A stretch of 64,000 nucleotides of DNA, taken from positions 1-64,000 of the forward strand of contig NZ_JAQAGZ010000004.1 of assembly GCF_027533625.1 (NCBI RefSeq), written 5' to 3'. Both the position numbers and the translations under genes were made by a program. The notes below the pieces were generated by a model. It searched no databases. It was not told where the DNA came from and saw only the letters and a program-made list of their open reading frames with translations. The stretch comes from Paenibacillus gyeongsangnamensis. GTDB lineage: Bacteria > Bacillota > Bacilli > Paenibacillales > NBRC-103111. Of this stretch, positions 14,932 to 24,505 are shown one piece after another (position 1 is the stretch's first letter; every line of letters starts with the position of its first letter).

Positions 14932-17349
14932 TTATTCCTCCCATTTTTTAAAGAGATTTTCTAATTTAATGTTTACATGCGTGCTGGTATTAGAGGATAA
15001 GTATGGATGCTCTCCTTGCAGTTCGTAAGTTTCCTTGCCGAATTGCGCTTGAATCCGCCAAGCCGTATTGTTCGGATACCACCAGCGGTCTTCATACGGC
15101 TCTTTGATTCCGTCAAGCGGCATTTCCTCACCGTAGCCCCATAATTCAAACCGCGTATCTTCCCCCCATAGATGGGCAACCGACAATTCATGACTATACG
15201 TATTTTCGTTATCATAATAAACCGCATCAGACTGCATGACGGAATTATCCTCGGTTTTCACATATACTGAGTACCACCCACTTTCGACTACCGGACAATC
15301 AGCTCTAAAATGCACCTTCCGAGTGGAATCCGGGTACCAGAGCCAGCCGAGACCGTACTCGCTTCCCTTTTCCATTTCCGTTACGGGAATTTTCCCGGAT
15401 GAAAGTTCATCGCCCATTTCAGGAGAAAATCTTTTATAGACTTTTCCATCTTTTAGCAATAGTACTTCCTTTAACGATTGATCCGGGGATACGGTGATGA
15501 TGAGATGAGCGAAGAAATCCCGTCTTAGATAAACAAAACGTCCATGGTTGCTGATTTCCAGCAAAACTGCAGCAGCGGATTGGTTTGACGCTTGGACCGG
15601 ATCAAAATAGATCGGGCTAGTGATGCACCAATTTCCTTTCTCATCCTCTACTCTCAGCAGATACCAACTTTTCTCCTGCTCTTGGAAAGAATAGTCGAGA
15701 TTCATAACACCGTCAGCTGCTGTAGTATCGAATTCTTTGATTACTTGACCCTTGCGGTAAAGTTCGACCTTCTTAAGAGGGTAAAGACTCCGAATTTCCG
15801 CTTTAGCCTTATAAGGAAGGTTCTCGCTTACCGTGATCGTATCGCCAACTTGATGGCCGTCAATTGTGAAGAAGGCATATACCGGTCCTCCATTTGTCGC
15901 GAAGGTACGCCCTTGCCGCAGTGCTTCCACGATCGCGGAGTAAGAAAACTCCGAGGCTTGACAATAAACTCTTCTATCGCCCGGAGTCAACGTATTGATG
16001 CGTTCAAGAGTGCTATCCGTATAACTACTGCACGCGACCTTGTTGCCCAGGTTTAGTATAGAGTACCAAAGCAGCTCAGTTGCTTTCGAATCGACATCGT
16101 ACATATCTGCGCATCGGCCAAGCACAGCATCTGAAAAAGCCTCGGTAGCTCCCATCCAATGAAGCTGGTGAACCGGAGTGAGAGGATGCGTATAAGTTAC
16201 GACCCCTCCGAGTCGATGGACCGCCTCCGCAATCGCCTGGCCGGGAAACACATTTTTCCTGATTTCATCCATTTCTTCCTGGGATATGGAGTTCTTAATG
16301 CCGGGCGTAATGAAATGTCCGATATAACAGCCGGCACCCAGCTCGCGAGCGAATTTTAACAAGAAGTTCTCCGTGCTGAATTGTTCTATATTGTCATAGG
16401 AAACATGAGATCCCGATTCAGTTATGTAACTGAGACCGTTGGCTCTCCCTTGCAGCGCTGTGTAAGCGAGCCCTGTCTTCATCTTAGCGACTTGGTCGTG
16501 CTGCGAATGTACGTGGTTATCGCCGCTGTACCAACCTCTCTTTTCCGGCGAGAACCAACGATACAGGAAGGCGCGTATAGAAAGCTTTTTACCGGCAACA
16601 ACAATCATCGAAAAGGTTAAAGGTTTATAATTCGGACCGTTCTGTATGGAAATTTCGGTTTTGCCTGGGGGAACTCTGACAGAAAAGCGGCCTTCCGTGA
16701 AGAAACGCCCATCCGCATAAACTCCGTTATCGCCCCCTTCAGGGTGACTCCCGTCGCTAGCCGTCACCACTACTCGCGCCGGCAAAACTTGCCCATCATG
16801 GTCAGCTTTAATCTCGACTACAATCTCCGCTAGGTCCGTAAACGCAGCGGTTTCCTCATCCAAAATTTGATAGCCGCTATTCATTCTAGTTTTATTTAAG
16901 TGGCGGGTCATTTTTTCGACAACCATTTTGTTAGGAAAGTAATCCCCGCAACGATATATGTAATCTTCCCCTACCATATCGTTATTAAATTTGCACCAAC
17001 CGACACCTACGCCTGCGCTGCGGCTCTTCCCTACATGACAATGAACAGCCATCAGGTCGCAGCTTTTATGTTTATTGAAAAACTCTATAATCTGCGCAGC
17101 GTCTTCATCTGAAAATAACTTATAGCCTCCTGTCATCTCGTCGTAGTCGCTTTCCAGTGTTTGATTGTTGGCAACTTGCTCTTCGGTATAATCCAAAAAT
17201 TTCAATTCCAGAACATCTTGGTACAGATCACGATTTTTCAATTCTTCAAACTGTCTTTTAGGATTGACAATTCGAATCATCACATTGTATTGACCTTCTT
17301 CAGGCTTAAACTCCATTGCATTCTCATAGGAAAAAATTTTAAAATTCAT
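14932..17349 (-). CDS. PTP-like domain fused to CehA/McbA-like metallohydrolase
   Basis: An 805-residue multidomain protein. Residues 1-155 resemble small prokaryotic tyrosine/dual-specificity phosphatases: DAAQIIEFFNKH, then AVHCHVGKSRSAGVG with the intact HCx5RS loop (Cys104, Arg110), then YFPNKMVVEKM. Residues 185-265 look like a beta domain (ARVVVTASDGSHPEG). From about 270 the CehA/McbA-type PHP-like hydrolase begins (RGWYSGDNHVHSQHD, His279/His281, VTYTHPL, SSYTDSTLER), followed by beta-rich C-terminal domains. No signal peptide is seen, so it is probably cytoplasmic. ATG 17349 has GAGGAG upstream. The paralogue just before it lacks the phosphatase domain. Confidence 0.82.
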   Translation of the reverse strand: MNFKIFSYENAMEFKPEEGQYNVMIRIVNPKRQFEELKNRDLYQDVLELKFLDYTEEQVANNQTLESDYDEMTGGYKLFSDEDAAQIIEFFNKHKSCDLMAVHCHVGKSRSAGVGVGWCKFNNDMVGEDYIYRCGDYFPNKMVVEKMTRHLNKTRMNSGYQILDEETAAFTDLAEIVVEIKADHDGQVLPARVVVTASDGSHPEGGDNGVYADGRFFTEGRFSVRVPPGKTEISIQNGPNYKPLTFSMIVVAGKKLSIRAFLYRWFSPEKRGWYSGDNHVHSQHDQVAKMKTGLAYTALQGRANGLSYITESGSHVSYDNIEQFSTENFLLKFARELGAGCYIGHFITPGIKNSISQEEMDEIRKNVFPGQAIAEAVHRLGGVVTYTHPLTPVHQLHWMGATEAFSDAVLGRCADMYDVDSKATELLWYSILNLGNKVACSSYTDSTLERINTLTPGDRRVYCQASEFSYSAIVEALRQGRTFATNGGPVYAFFTIDGHQVGDTITVSENLPYKAKAEIRSLYPLKKVELYRKGQVIKEFDTTAADGVMNLDYSFQEQEKSWYLLRVEDEKGNWCITSPIYFDPVQASNQSAAAVLLEISNHGRFVYLRRDFFAHLIITVSPDQSLKEVLLLKDGKVYKRFSPEMGDELSSGKIPVTEMEKGSEYGLGWLWYPDSTRKVHFRADCPVVESGWYSVYVKTEDNSVMQSDAVYYDNENTYSHELSVAHLWGEDTRFELWGYGEEMPLDGIKEPYEDRWWYPNNTAWRIQAQFGKETYELQGEHPYLSSNTSTHVNIKLENLFKKWEE

Positions 17350-17360
17350 ATTGACGCTCC

Positions 17361-19352
17361 TCATAGCCTTTTAAATAGAGATAAGAGTTTAGGATCTACT
17401 TGTGCGCTGGTCTGAGAAGGTAAATATTGTCCACCGTGCATTTCATAGTTTTGTTCCCCGAAGGTTGTCATGATTCTCCAAGCTGCATTTTTCGGATACC
17501 ACCATCGATCCTCGTAAGGCTCTTGGATTTCTGCAAGCGGCATCTCCTCGCCGTATCCCCAAATCCGGAACTCCGTATCTTTACCGGTGAGACGACCAAC
17601 CGACATTTCATGACTGAGAGGGTTTGTTCTATCGAAATAAATGGCATCCGAATGGATGATCTCTCCGCCAGCCGTTTTCACTCGTACCGAGTACCAACCG
17701 CTCTCGGTTACAGGGTAATCCGCTTGAAAATGAACCTTACATGCAGCCTCCGGATACCAAATCCATCCTGGCCCATATTCACCGCCCAGCTCCAACTCCG
17801 TTACGGGGATCTTGCCTGCCGCCAGTTCGTTGCCTGCTTCCGGCTTAAAGTTCCTGACCGTATGTTCATCCTTAAGCAATTCTACCTCTATGATCGAATC
17901 ATCCGGAGATACCGTAATCAGCATATGCGCGAAGAAATCTTTGCACAGGTGAATAAACCGCGTATGATTACTGATTTCAAGTAAAACGGAAGATGAAGAA
18001 GAATGGATGGAACCTGACTTTAATTCCATATATATCGGGCTTGTAATACACCAATTCCCTAGCACGTCTTCAGCTCTGAATACATACCAATTTTCCCCGG
18101 TTTCCTGAAACGGATAGATAAGGTTAACCTTCCCGGCTTGTCCGGAAATATCAAACGATTGAACCACGTTTCCTCTACTGTAAAGTTCAGCCTTTTTCAG
18201 CGGATATAAGCTCTGAATTTCGATCCGGGCCGTAAAGGAATCCCCCTCATCGAATTGAATAGAGTCGCCGGGCTCGCTATCATCGATCGTAAAGAAAGTA
18301 AAGACCGGTCCTCCGTTTGTCGCGAAAGTATGCCCTTTCTTCATAGCATCAATAATGGCAGAATAACTAAAATCGGAGGCATGACAGTAAATCCTTCTAT
18401 CTCCCGGTGTCAGTGTGTGCTTTCTTTCGAGGGCACTATCGGTATAACTGCTGCAAGCCAGCTTGTTGCCCAAATTCAAGACGGTAAACCAGAGAAGCTC
18501 CGTCGCTTTGGAATCGATGTCAAATGCATCCGCGCACCGTCCCAACACGGCGTCCGAATAAACGGCCGTAGCCCCCATCCAGTGCAGTTGATGAGCCGGA
18601 GAGAGCGGATGCGTGTAGACGACCAAACCTCCCTGTTCGTGCACGGCCTCCATGATGGCCTGAGTAGCCAGCGGGTTCTTCCGGATGACGGCCATCCTGT
18701 CATCGTCAATATCTTTAGAAATACCAGGTGTATTCACATGCCCAGCAAAGCAATGCATCCTCAACTCTCGCGCATACTTGAGCAGGAAGTTGCCGGTACT
18801 CAGTTGGTCCATATTGTCATAGGAAACATGAGAGCCGGCTTCCGTAATAAAATTCAACCCGTTGGCTCTTCCTTGCAAAGCCGTGTACTCCAGTCCGGTT
18901 TTCATTTTGGCCACTCGGTCATGCTGGGAATGTACATGATTGTCGCCGCAATACCACCCTCTAGCTTCCGGCGAGAACCACCGGGCCAAATAGGCACGGA
19001 TAAACAAGGTTTGCCCTTTCGAAACATCCAATGAAAATTGAAGAGGAATGTAGTCGGGGCCATTTTTGATTAAAATATCAATCGTTCCCTCGGGTACCGT
19101 GATAGAAAAATTCCCGTCCACAAAAAAGCGCCCATCCGCATAAACGCCATCCCCTGATCCGTCCGGATGACTGCCGTCGCTAGCGGTAACCACTACCCGA
19201 GCAGGCAACGTCTTAGGAGTCGATAATTCCGCGGATCCATCCAAGATCTCCGCCGTGACCTCTGCCACTTCCGCTGGATTCGATATTTCATCCCGAACGA
19301 CTTCGTACCGGCTATGTTCGTTACCCTTATTTGCCAAATTGATTTGTACCAT
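17361..19352 (-). CDS. CehA/McbA-like metallohydrolase
   Basis: A 663-residue paralogue of the next gene without its phosphatase domain; the two align from PARVVVTASDGSHP to the C-terminus with long identical stretches (RGWY.GDNHVHSQHD, KMKTGL.YTALQGRANGL, ATELLW, EEMPL..I.EPYEDRWWYP). CehA-type proteins are metal-dependent hydrolases related to PHP phosphoesterases; carbaryl hydrolase is one known activity, but the family is mostly uncharacterised. AAGGAGG precedes ATG 19352. It follows the permease genes by 26 bp, so its substrate is probably what the importer brings in (inference). Confidence 0.82.
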   Translation of the reverse strand: MVQINLANKGNEHSRYEVVRDEISNPAEVAEVTAEILDGSAELSTPKTLPARVVVTASDGSHPDGSGDGVYADGRFFVDGNFSITVPEGTIDILIKNGPDYIPLQFSLDVSKGQTLFIRAYLARWFSPEARGWYCGDNHVHSQHDRVAKMKTGLEYTALQGRANGLNFITEAGSHVSYDNMDQLSTGNFLLKYARELRMHCFAGHVNTPGISKDIDDDRMAVIRKNPLATQAIMEAVHEQGGLVVYTHPLSPAHQLHWMGATAVYSDAVLGRCADAFDIDSKATELLWFTVLNLGNKLACSSYTDSALERKHTLTPGDRRIYCHASDFSYSAIIDAMKKGHTFATNGGPVFTFFTIDDSEPGDSIQFDEGDSFTARIEIQSLYPLKKAELYSRGNVVQSFDISGQAGKVNLIYPFQETGENWYVFRAEDVLGNWCITSPIYMELKSGSIHSSSSSVLLEISNHTRFIHLCKDFFAHMLITVSPDDSIIEVELLKDEHTVRNFKPEAGNELAAGKIPVTELELGGEYGPGWIWYPEAACKVHFQADYPVTESGWYSVRVKTAGGEIIHSDAIYFDRTNPLSHEMSVGRLTGKDTEFRIWGYGEEMPLAEIQEPYEDRWWYPKNAAWRIMTTFGEQNYEMHGGQYLPSQTSAQVDPKLLSLFKRL

Positions 19353-19378
19353 AGTAACGAGCCTCCTTGTCAAATTAA

Positions 19379-20263
19379 TTATCCCTTCACGCTGCCTAAA
19401 GTGATCCCTTTAATAAAAAACCGCTGTAAAAACGGATATACCACCAAAATCGGCAAGGCTGCGACAAAGATCTCTGCGGAGTGGATCGTCCGGTTGGAGA
19501 TGAGCGCCAGCTTCTGCGCATCGTCTTCCGTCATAAAGCGCGGATCGGCCACGATAACCAGCGTTTGCAGGAAGCTCTGCAGAGGCCAATGCTCCGGACG
19601 ATTCATGAGAATTAACCCGTCGAACCAGCTGTTCCAATGGCCTACCATACTGAAAAGCGTAATGGTTGCCAAAGAAGGTAACGATAGCGGAACAAATATT
19701 TTCCAGAGGGTTGTTAAGTGGCCGGCGCCGTCGATCCTGGCCGATTCTTCAAGTTCCTTCGGCAAGCCGCGGAAAAAATTAAGCATTAAAATCACATTAA
19801 ACACCGGTACCGCCCCCGGCAGCACCAAAGCCCAGATCGTATCGAGCAAGCCGGTCGCCTTAATCGTCATGTACCACGGGATGAGGCCGCCGCTGAATAA
19901 CATGGTTATCACAAAAAACCAAACATAAACGGTTCTCCAGCTAAAATCTCTCTGCTCCTTGGACAGCGGGTACGCAATGAGCAGCGTCAAAATCAAGTTG
20001 ATCGAAGTGCCTAGCAGTACCCTTTCGACCGAAATCCAAAAAGACCCTAAAAATTGCGGCGTGCTTAATACGTGCTGATAGGTCGCCATTGAAAATTCAA
20101 CCGGCCATAATTTTACGGTTCCGGCGGCGGCAGCCGAGGACGAGCTAAGAGAAATGGCAAGAATATTAAGTAGCGGAATGATACAAAGCAGCGCAACCGA
20201 ACCCAAAAACGCATAGTTAAATGCAAGGAACAATCTTCTGCCCATAGATAATCGGTATGCCAA
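19379..20263 (-). CDS. Carbohydrate ABC permease, YtcP type
   Basis: A 294-residue inner-membrane subunit with six hydrophobic segments and the EAA loop EESARIDGAGHLTTLWKIFV, ending in the FFIKGITLGSVKG tail typical of YtcP permeases. It pairs with the LplB-like permease 17 bp upstream. As in other importers of this type the ATPase is not encoded nearby and is probably a shared MsmX-like protein (known for the family, not seen here). Confidence 0.9.
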   Translation of the reverse strand: MAYRLSMGRRLFLAFNYAFLGSVALLCIIPLLNILAISLSSSSAAAAGTVKLWPVEFSMATYQHVLSTPQFLGSFWISVERVLLGTSINLILTLLIAYPLSKEQRDFSWRTVYVWFFVITMLFSGGLIPWYMTIKATGLLDTIWALVLPGAVPVFNVILMLNFFRGLPKELEESARIDGAGHLTTLWKIFVPLSLPSLATITLFSMVGHWNSWFDGLILMNRPEHWPLQSFLQTLVIVADPRFMTEDDAQKLALISNRTIHSAEIFVAALPILVVYPFLQRFFIKGITLGSVKG

Positions 20264-20280
20264 ATCGGGTTCCTCCTCTC

Positions 20281-21258
20281 CTAAAATATTCTGTAATTAG
20301 CAAACCGATAGGCCAACCAGTAAGAGAGCGAGATAAAAATGAAAGACACTACGGATTTGAACAATCCGACAGCGGTAGCCACCCCATATTGAGACTGCAA
20401 AAGACCTATTCGGTAAATAAACGTATCGAGAATATCGCCGCTTTGATATACTTGAGGATTGTATAAATTAAACACTTGATCAAAACCGGCATTCAAAACG
20501 CTGCCTAAGCTTAATGTGCCGAGCAAGACGATGATCGGCAATATGCCCGGCATAGTGATGTGCCACGTTTGTTTCCATCGGCCAGCCCCGTCGATCTCGG
20601 CAGCTTCATACAGCGCGGGATTAATGCCGGTTAATGCCGCCAAATAAACGATCGTGCTGAAGCCGAATTCCTTCCACACTTCGGAAACGACGAGAACGTA
20701 CGGAAACCACTTGTTGTCCCCGAGAAAAAAGATCGGATGAAGTCCGAATGCCTTCAGCATCTGATTAACAATACCCGTGGAAGGGGAAAGAATGTCAATG
20801 AGAATCCCACCCAGAATAACCCAGGAGAGGAAATGCGGCAAATAAATCAGCGTTTGGACGCTTCTCTTAAATAGGGCATTTCTTACTTCGTTAAGAAGCA
20901 GAGCGCTGATAATAGGCGCAATAAATCCGGCAATGATTTTCATCGTTGCGATATAGACCGTATTATAAAGAATCTGTCCCGTATCCGGCAGCTTCATGAC
21001 GTACTTGAAATTATCCAACCCGATCCACTGCGAGCCGAATATTCCTTTAACAGGTATGAATTTTTCAAAGGCAATGACTACTCCTACCATCGGCACATAA
21101 TGATAGATTATGACTAATAGCAGCCCCGGAAGTATCATCAAATGGAGCGGCCATTCTCTCACCCATCTGGCTCTTTTCTTCAAACGGATGGTTGCCTCAT
21201 TCGTCCGCGTTAACGGGCGAAATGCTGTCAACTCGCGGCCCTGCCCTTTTTTCAACAC
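20281..21258 (-). CDS. Carbohydrate ABC permease, LplB type
   Basis: A 325-residue permease with six membrane segments. YHYVPMVGVVIAFEKF, the PHFLSWVILGGI segment and the EAA loop YEAAEIDGAGRWKQTWHITM identify the LplB group, which imports oligosaccharides or complex sugars. GTG 21258 follows GGAGGG. It is the second gene of the operon, after the binding lipoprotein. Confidence 0.9.
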   Translation of the reverse strand: MLKKGQGRELTAFRPLTRTNEATIRLKKRARWVREWPLHLMILPGLLLVIIYHYVPMVGVVIAFEKFIPVKGIFGSQWIGLDNFKYVMKLPDTGQILYNTVYIATMKIIAGFIAPIISALLLNEVRNALFKRSVQTLIYLPHFLSWVILGGILIDILSPSTGIVNQMLKAFGLHPIFFLGDNKWFPYVLVVSEVWKEFGFSTIVYLAALTGINPALYEAAEIDGAGRWKQTWHITMPGILPIIVLLGTLSLGSVLNAGFDQVFNLYNPQVYQSGDILDTFIYRIGLLQSQYGVATAVGLFKSVVSFIFISLSYWLAYRFANYRIF

Positions 21259-21340
21259 GCTTTATCCCTCCAGTTCTGACAGGCTGTGAAAAAAGAGGGG
21301 AACCTCTTCCTCAAGCTCCCCCCGAATATGGTTTATTTCC

Positions 21341-23008
21341 TTATTTCTTGTCTTTTGTGGAATACCAGTCATTTGCTTCCTTCGTGATCGCATCCCCGCC
21401 AAGATTTTTCCAATCGGCTACAAACTTGTCGAAATCATCGATTGGAGACTGATTGGTAATGATCTTGGTGAATACTTCCTGCTCTTTCGCGTCCAAAGTA
21501 GACTGTTTGTCAGCCATAGTAGCTGTCGGCGCCGTGTAGAATTCATTCGGCAGATAGCGGTTTTGCTTATCGTACATGCTCATAATTTCCAGCGAACCGC
21601 CCGCTTTCGACTTCATCCAGTTGTTCCATAACTTCCCGTCACCGTTAAGGTAAGCCACACTATCGTTATACAAGTTGAGCGCATCCGGGATGTCCTTAAG
21701 CTTGGAGGTATCTCCGGTTTTCAGTGCCTCCGGCAGCAATGCGCCGGATTTTACGTTCAAATCGGGACGGTACATAATCATCGGATTCAGCTTCCAATAA
21801 TAATCGCTGTTAGGAATGCCTTTGATATAAACAGGATCTTTTTTCGCTTCGGGCTGAGCGTATTGATTCAGAATTTCGAAGACGGCTTCCGGATTTTTGG
21901 CCTTCTTGGAAATGACATAATAAGCGTTCACGCCCAATGTAACTTGTGTCATTGCAGGCTTGTCATCTATCGATGCAAGCGGATAGGATGCCCAATCTTG
22001 AACCGTCTTGTTGTCCTTGATTGCCGCCATCTTCAATGGATACGATGGTAACCAGAACAAGCCGAATGCCATACCGAGCTTATTGGAGGAGACCAGTTCA
22101 TTTTCTTTACCCGAATCCTTCACGCCGAACTCCGGATCGATTTGACCGGCTTTATACATATCCTGCAGCTGTTTTAAAGCGGTCTTCATTTCCGGTTGAA
22201 TGCTGCCGTATGCCAGTTTGCCGGATTGATCCTTGATCCAAGTACCCGGGTACGCATGGTAACCGTTGAAAAACCCGGTTAGTCCGAAATCCGCGGCATA
22301 CAGGGATTTCTGTGCCGCGAGACCATACGTTTTGTCCGCTCCGCCCGGATTTTGCTTGCTGAAGGCTTCGGCAATCTTTAACACGTCCTGCATCGTTTTC
22401 GGTTCAGGCAACTTAAGCTTATCCAGCCAATCCTTCCGTAACCATATGTAGGTGGAAGAGTTCGTCGGGCTGTCCGTGAACGGAATTGCCATAAGCTTAC
22501 CGTTAAATCTGGCGGAATCGACCTGCCTCGTTACGCTGAAGAAATTCTTCGCGTCGTCCGATACGTACTTGTTATAAAGGTCGGTCAAATCCATAACAAG
22601 ACCGGCATCGACTAGCTTCTTGAGCTGCAATTGCGAAACCTTGAAGAAGTCGGGAATATCGCCCGACGCGATGCTGAGGTCGATCTTGGCATCGTACTGA
22701 TCCGCGTTTACGACCCAGTTGTTTTTCAACTTAATGCCCAACTCTTTTTCATAAGCGTCATATACGGCGTTTTTATCCATGGATTCGCCTGGTGCAAATT
22801 TAAGATTTGTTTCAGTAGACCTAACGGTAGAAAGTTCAACCGGCGGATCATATTTAACGAGCCCTTTTACTTGTTCGGGTGTATGTCCTTGATTGCCGGC
22901 ATTGGAAGTTGAACTTGCATTCTGAACGTCGGATTTACTGCTGCATGCCGTTAACAATAACGATGCCGCAATAAAGACTGAGCAACTCTTTTTAAAATTA
23001 ACTTTCAA
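21341..23008 (-). CDS. Extracellular solute-binding lipoprotein, LplA type
   Basis: A 555-residue family 1-like solute-binding protein. The N-terminus is a lipoprotein signal with lipobox LLTAC (Cys22). TTG 23008 is the likely start because GGGAGG lies 7 nt upstream; the ATG at 23023 would lie on the ribosome site itself. It is the first gene of the 23.0-14.2 kb operon and should define its substrate. The length and the DWASYPL..DDKPAM-type body fit LplA-like binders of oligosaccharides. Confidence 0.88.
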   Translation of the reverse strand: MKVNFKKSCSVFIAASLLLTACSSKSDVQNASSTSNAGNQGHTPEQVKGLVKYDPPVELSTVRSTETNLKFAPGESMDKNAVYDAYEKELGIKLKNNWVVNADQYDAKIDLSIASGDIPDFFKVSQLQLKKLVDAGLVMDLTDLYNKYVSDDAKNFFSVTRQVDSARFNGKLMAIPFTDSPTNSSTYIWLRKDWLDKLKLPEPKTMQDVLKIAEAFSKQNPGGADKTYGLAAQKSLYAADFGLTGFFNGYHAYPGTWIKDQSGKLAYGSIQPEMKTALKQLQDMYKAGQIDPEFGVKDSGKENELVSSNKLGMAFGLFWLPSYPLKMAAIKDNKTVQDWASYPLASIDDKPAMTQVTLGVNAYYVISKKAKNPEAVFEILNQYAQPEAKKDPVYIKGIPNSDYYWKLNPMIMYRPDLNVKSGALLPEALKTGDTSKLKDIPDALNLYNDSVAYLNGDGKLWNNWMKSKAGGSLEIMSMYDKQNRYLPNEFYTAPTATMADKQSTLDAKEQEVFTKIITNQSPIDDFDKFVADWKNLGGDAITKEANDWYSTKDKK

Positions 23009-23119
23009 TTTACTTCCTCCCATTTTTTGTTTTGGATATGCAATGCAATATAAGTCATCAAATCGTATCTGTCTTCAATCCTACCTAAAAACTGTTAAAT
23101 TCGTATCAAATACAAATAA

Positions 23120-23143
23120 ATATTGAGTAAATTTAATCAATAT
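23120..23143. promoter_or_regulatory. Inverted repeat upstream of the LplA-type gene
   Basis: ATATTGA (23120-23126), 10 nt, TCAATAT (23137-23143), in an AT-rich 200-bp leader about 115 bp before the operon start. It is a candidate operator; no clear -35/-10 pair could be assigned. Confidence 0.3.
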
Positions 23144-23211
23144 ATTTCCTTTAAAATGATCAATATCAATCACATTGACTGTACTATTATAGATTCTTTA
23201 TTCTTTACAAA

Positions 23212-23237
23212 TAGAAAAAGCCCCGAAATAGGGGCTT
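23212..23237 (-). terminator. Terminator of the aldo/keto reductase gene
   Basis: Minus strand: stem AAGCCCC/GGGGCTT (23218-23224 and 23231-23237) followed by TTTTTCTATTTG. Confidence 0.75.
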
Positions 23238-23325
23238 CACCAACAATCTGAGATGATGACTTATTTTTCATTTTAGCCTCATTAAGTAGGGGTTGCTGAA
23301 CTCTAATGCTTCAGGTTCATGGCTT

Positions 23326-24279
23326 TTATACAGGGAATGCTTCGTCCAATTGTTGCATATGCTCTTCGGAAAGTTTCCAGCCAACCGCTCCAATGTTTTC
23401 TTTAAGCTGATCAATATTGCTTACCCCCATGATCGCCGAAGATACTGCGGGACGGTTAATGATCCAATTCAAGCTAACCTGTGCGGGAGTTTTCCCAAGT
23501 TCATTCGCAATCGCTTTCAGCTGCTTAACACCGTTTTGAAATTTCCTCGCCCTTTCAGCCACCGCCGGCTCGTCATATCCACGGCTGCCTTCCGGAATCA
23601 ATTCTTCATATTTGCCGGAGAGAATGCCCCCACCCATTGGACTGTATAAAATCATGCCGATCCCTTGATCTACGCAAAGCGGCTGCAATTCTTTTTCTAT
23701 GACGCGATTGGCCAGACTATAATTCGGCTGAACTGATACATAGCTGGCAATTTTATTGACATCACTGATCCATAACGATTTTGCTAGGACCCATGCCGGA
23801 AAATTGGAACATCCTATATACCTGACTTTTCCCTGTCTGATTAAATCGTCATAAGCGCGCAGTGATTCCTCGAGAGGGGTGTCCCAATCCACGCCATGCG
23901 CTTGATACAGATCGATATAATCTGTGCCGAGTCTGCGCAGGCTGTTTTCCACTTCTCTGATAATATGCAAACGAGATTGTCCTTTATCGTTCGGTCCAGT
24001 ACCCACTTCTCCGTGGACTTTGGTGGCAATTACAATCTCGTGCCGACGACCCTTGATCGCTTCACCAAGTATTTCCTCGGCTTCTCCGCCCGTGTACCGG
24101 TTAGCATTGTCGAACAAATTGATACCCATATCTATTGCCGCATGAATGACCCGAATCGAATCTTCGGCGTTTACTTTGCCTGGTTTCCCCCAGCGCGGAT
24201 TCGGACTTCCAAAGTTCCAACATCCTAAACTAATACTGGAAACCTTCAATCCCGATTTGCCAAGTTTAACGTATTCCAT
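23326..24279 (-). CDS. Aldo/keto reductase, KvBeta-like
   Basis: A 317-residue reductase. MEYVKLGKSGLKVSSISLG, LFDNANRYTGGEAE (catalytic Asp and Tyr), IATKVHG (Lys), YQAHGVDW (His) and IMGVSNIDQLKEN (cofactor end) are present. The ATG at 24279 fits the family start and has GGAAGG at a long spacing; an ATG at 24291 is the alternative. It ends at its own terminator, so it is not part of the adjacent sugar operon. The substrate is unknown. Confidence 0.88.
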   Translation of the reverse strand: MEYVKLGKSGLKVSSISLGCWNFGSPNPRWGKPGKVNAEDSIRVIHAAIDMGINLFDNANRYTGGEAEEILGEAIKGRRHEIVIATKVHGEVGTGPNDKGQSRLHIIREVENSLRRLGTDYIDLYQAHGVDWDTPLEESLRAYDDLIRQGKVRYIGCSNFPAWVLAKSLWISDVNKIASYVSVQPNYSLANRVIEKELQPLCVDQGIGMILYSPMGGGILSGKYEELIPEGSRGYDEPAVAERARKFQNGVKQLKAIANELGKTPAQVSLNWIINRPAVSSAIMGVSNIDQLKENIGAVGWKLSEEHMQQLDEAFPV

Positions 24280-24505
24280 AATTGTTTTCATCCTTCCTTT
24301 TTTAATTTTTAATACGATTGCTTTGATAGCGGTCGATAATTCTTTCTTCCTTTCGATATCATCATACCAGATTTGCCACAAAACAAAATTACTGAATAAA
24401 TAATTATAAACTTTACTAAAGGTAAGTATCGCTTAATGATGGGCAGCATTTCGAACGAAAGGATGACCGACGAAAAAACGTGAATGTTATCGGAGGCAAA
24501 TGGTA

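Noticed and set aside
18255..19034. Plus-strand frame of 259 codons
   Set aside because: It lies opposite the CehA-like gene whose protein is well conserved with its paralogue; no ribosome site.
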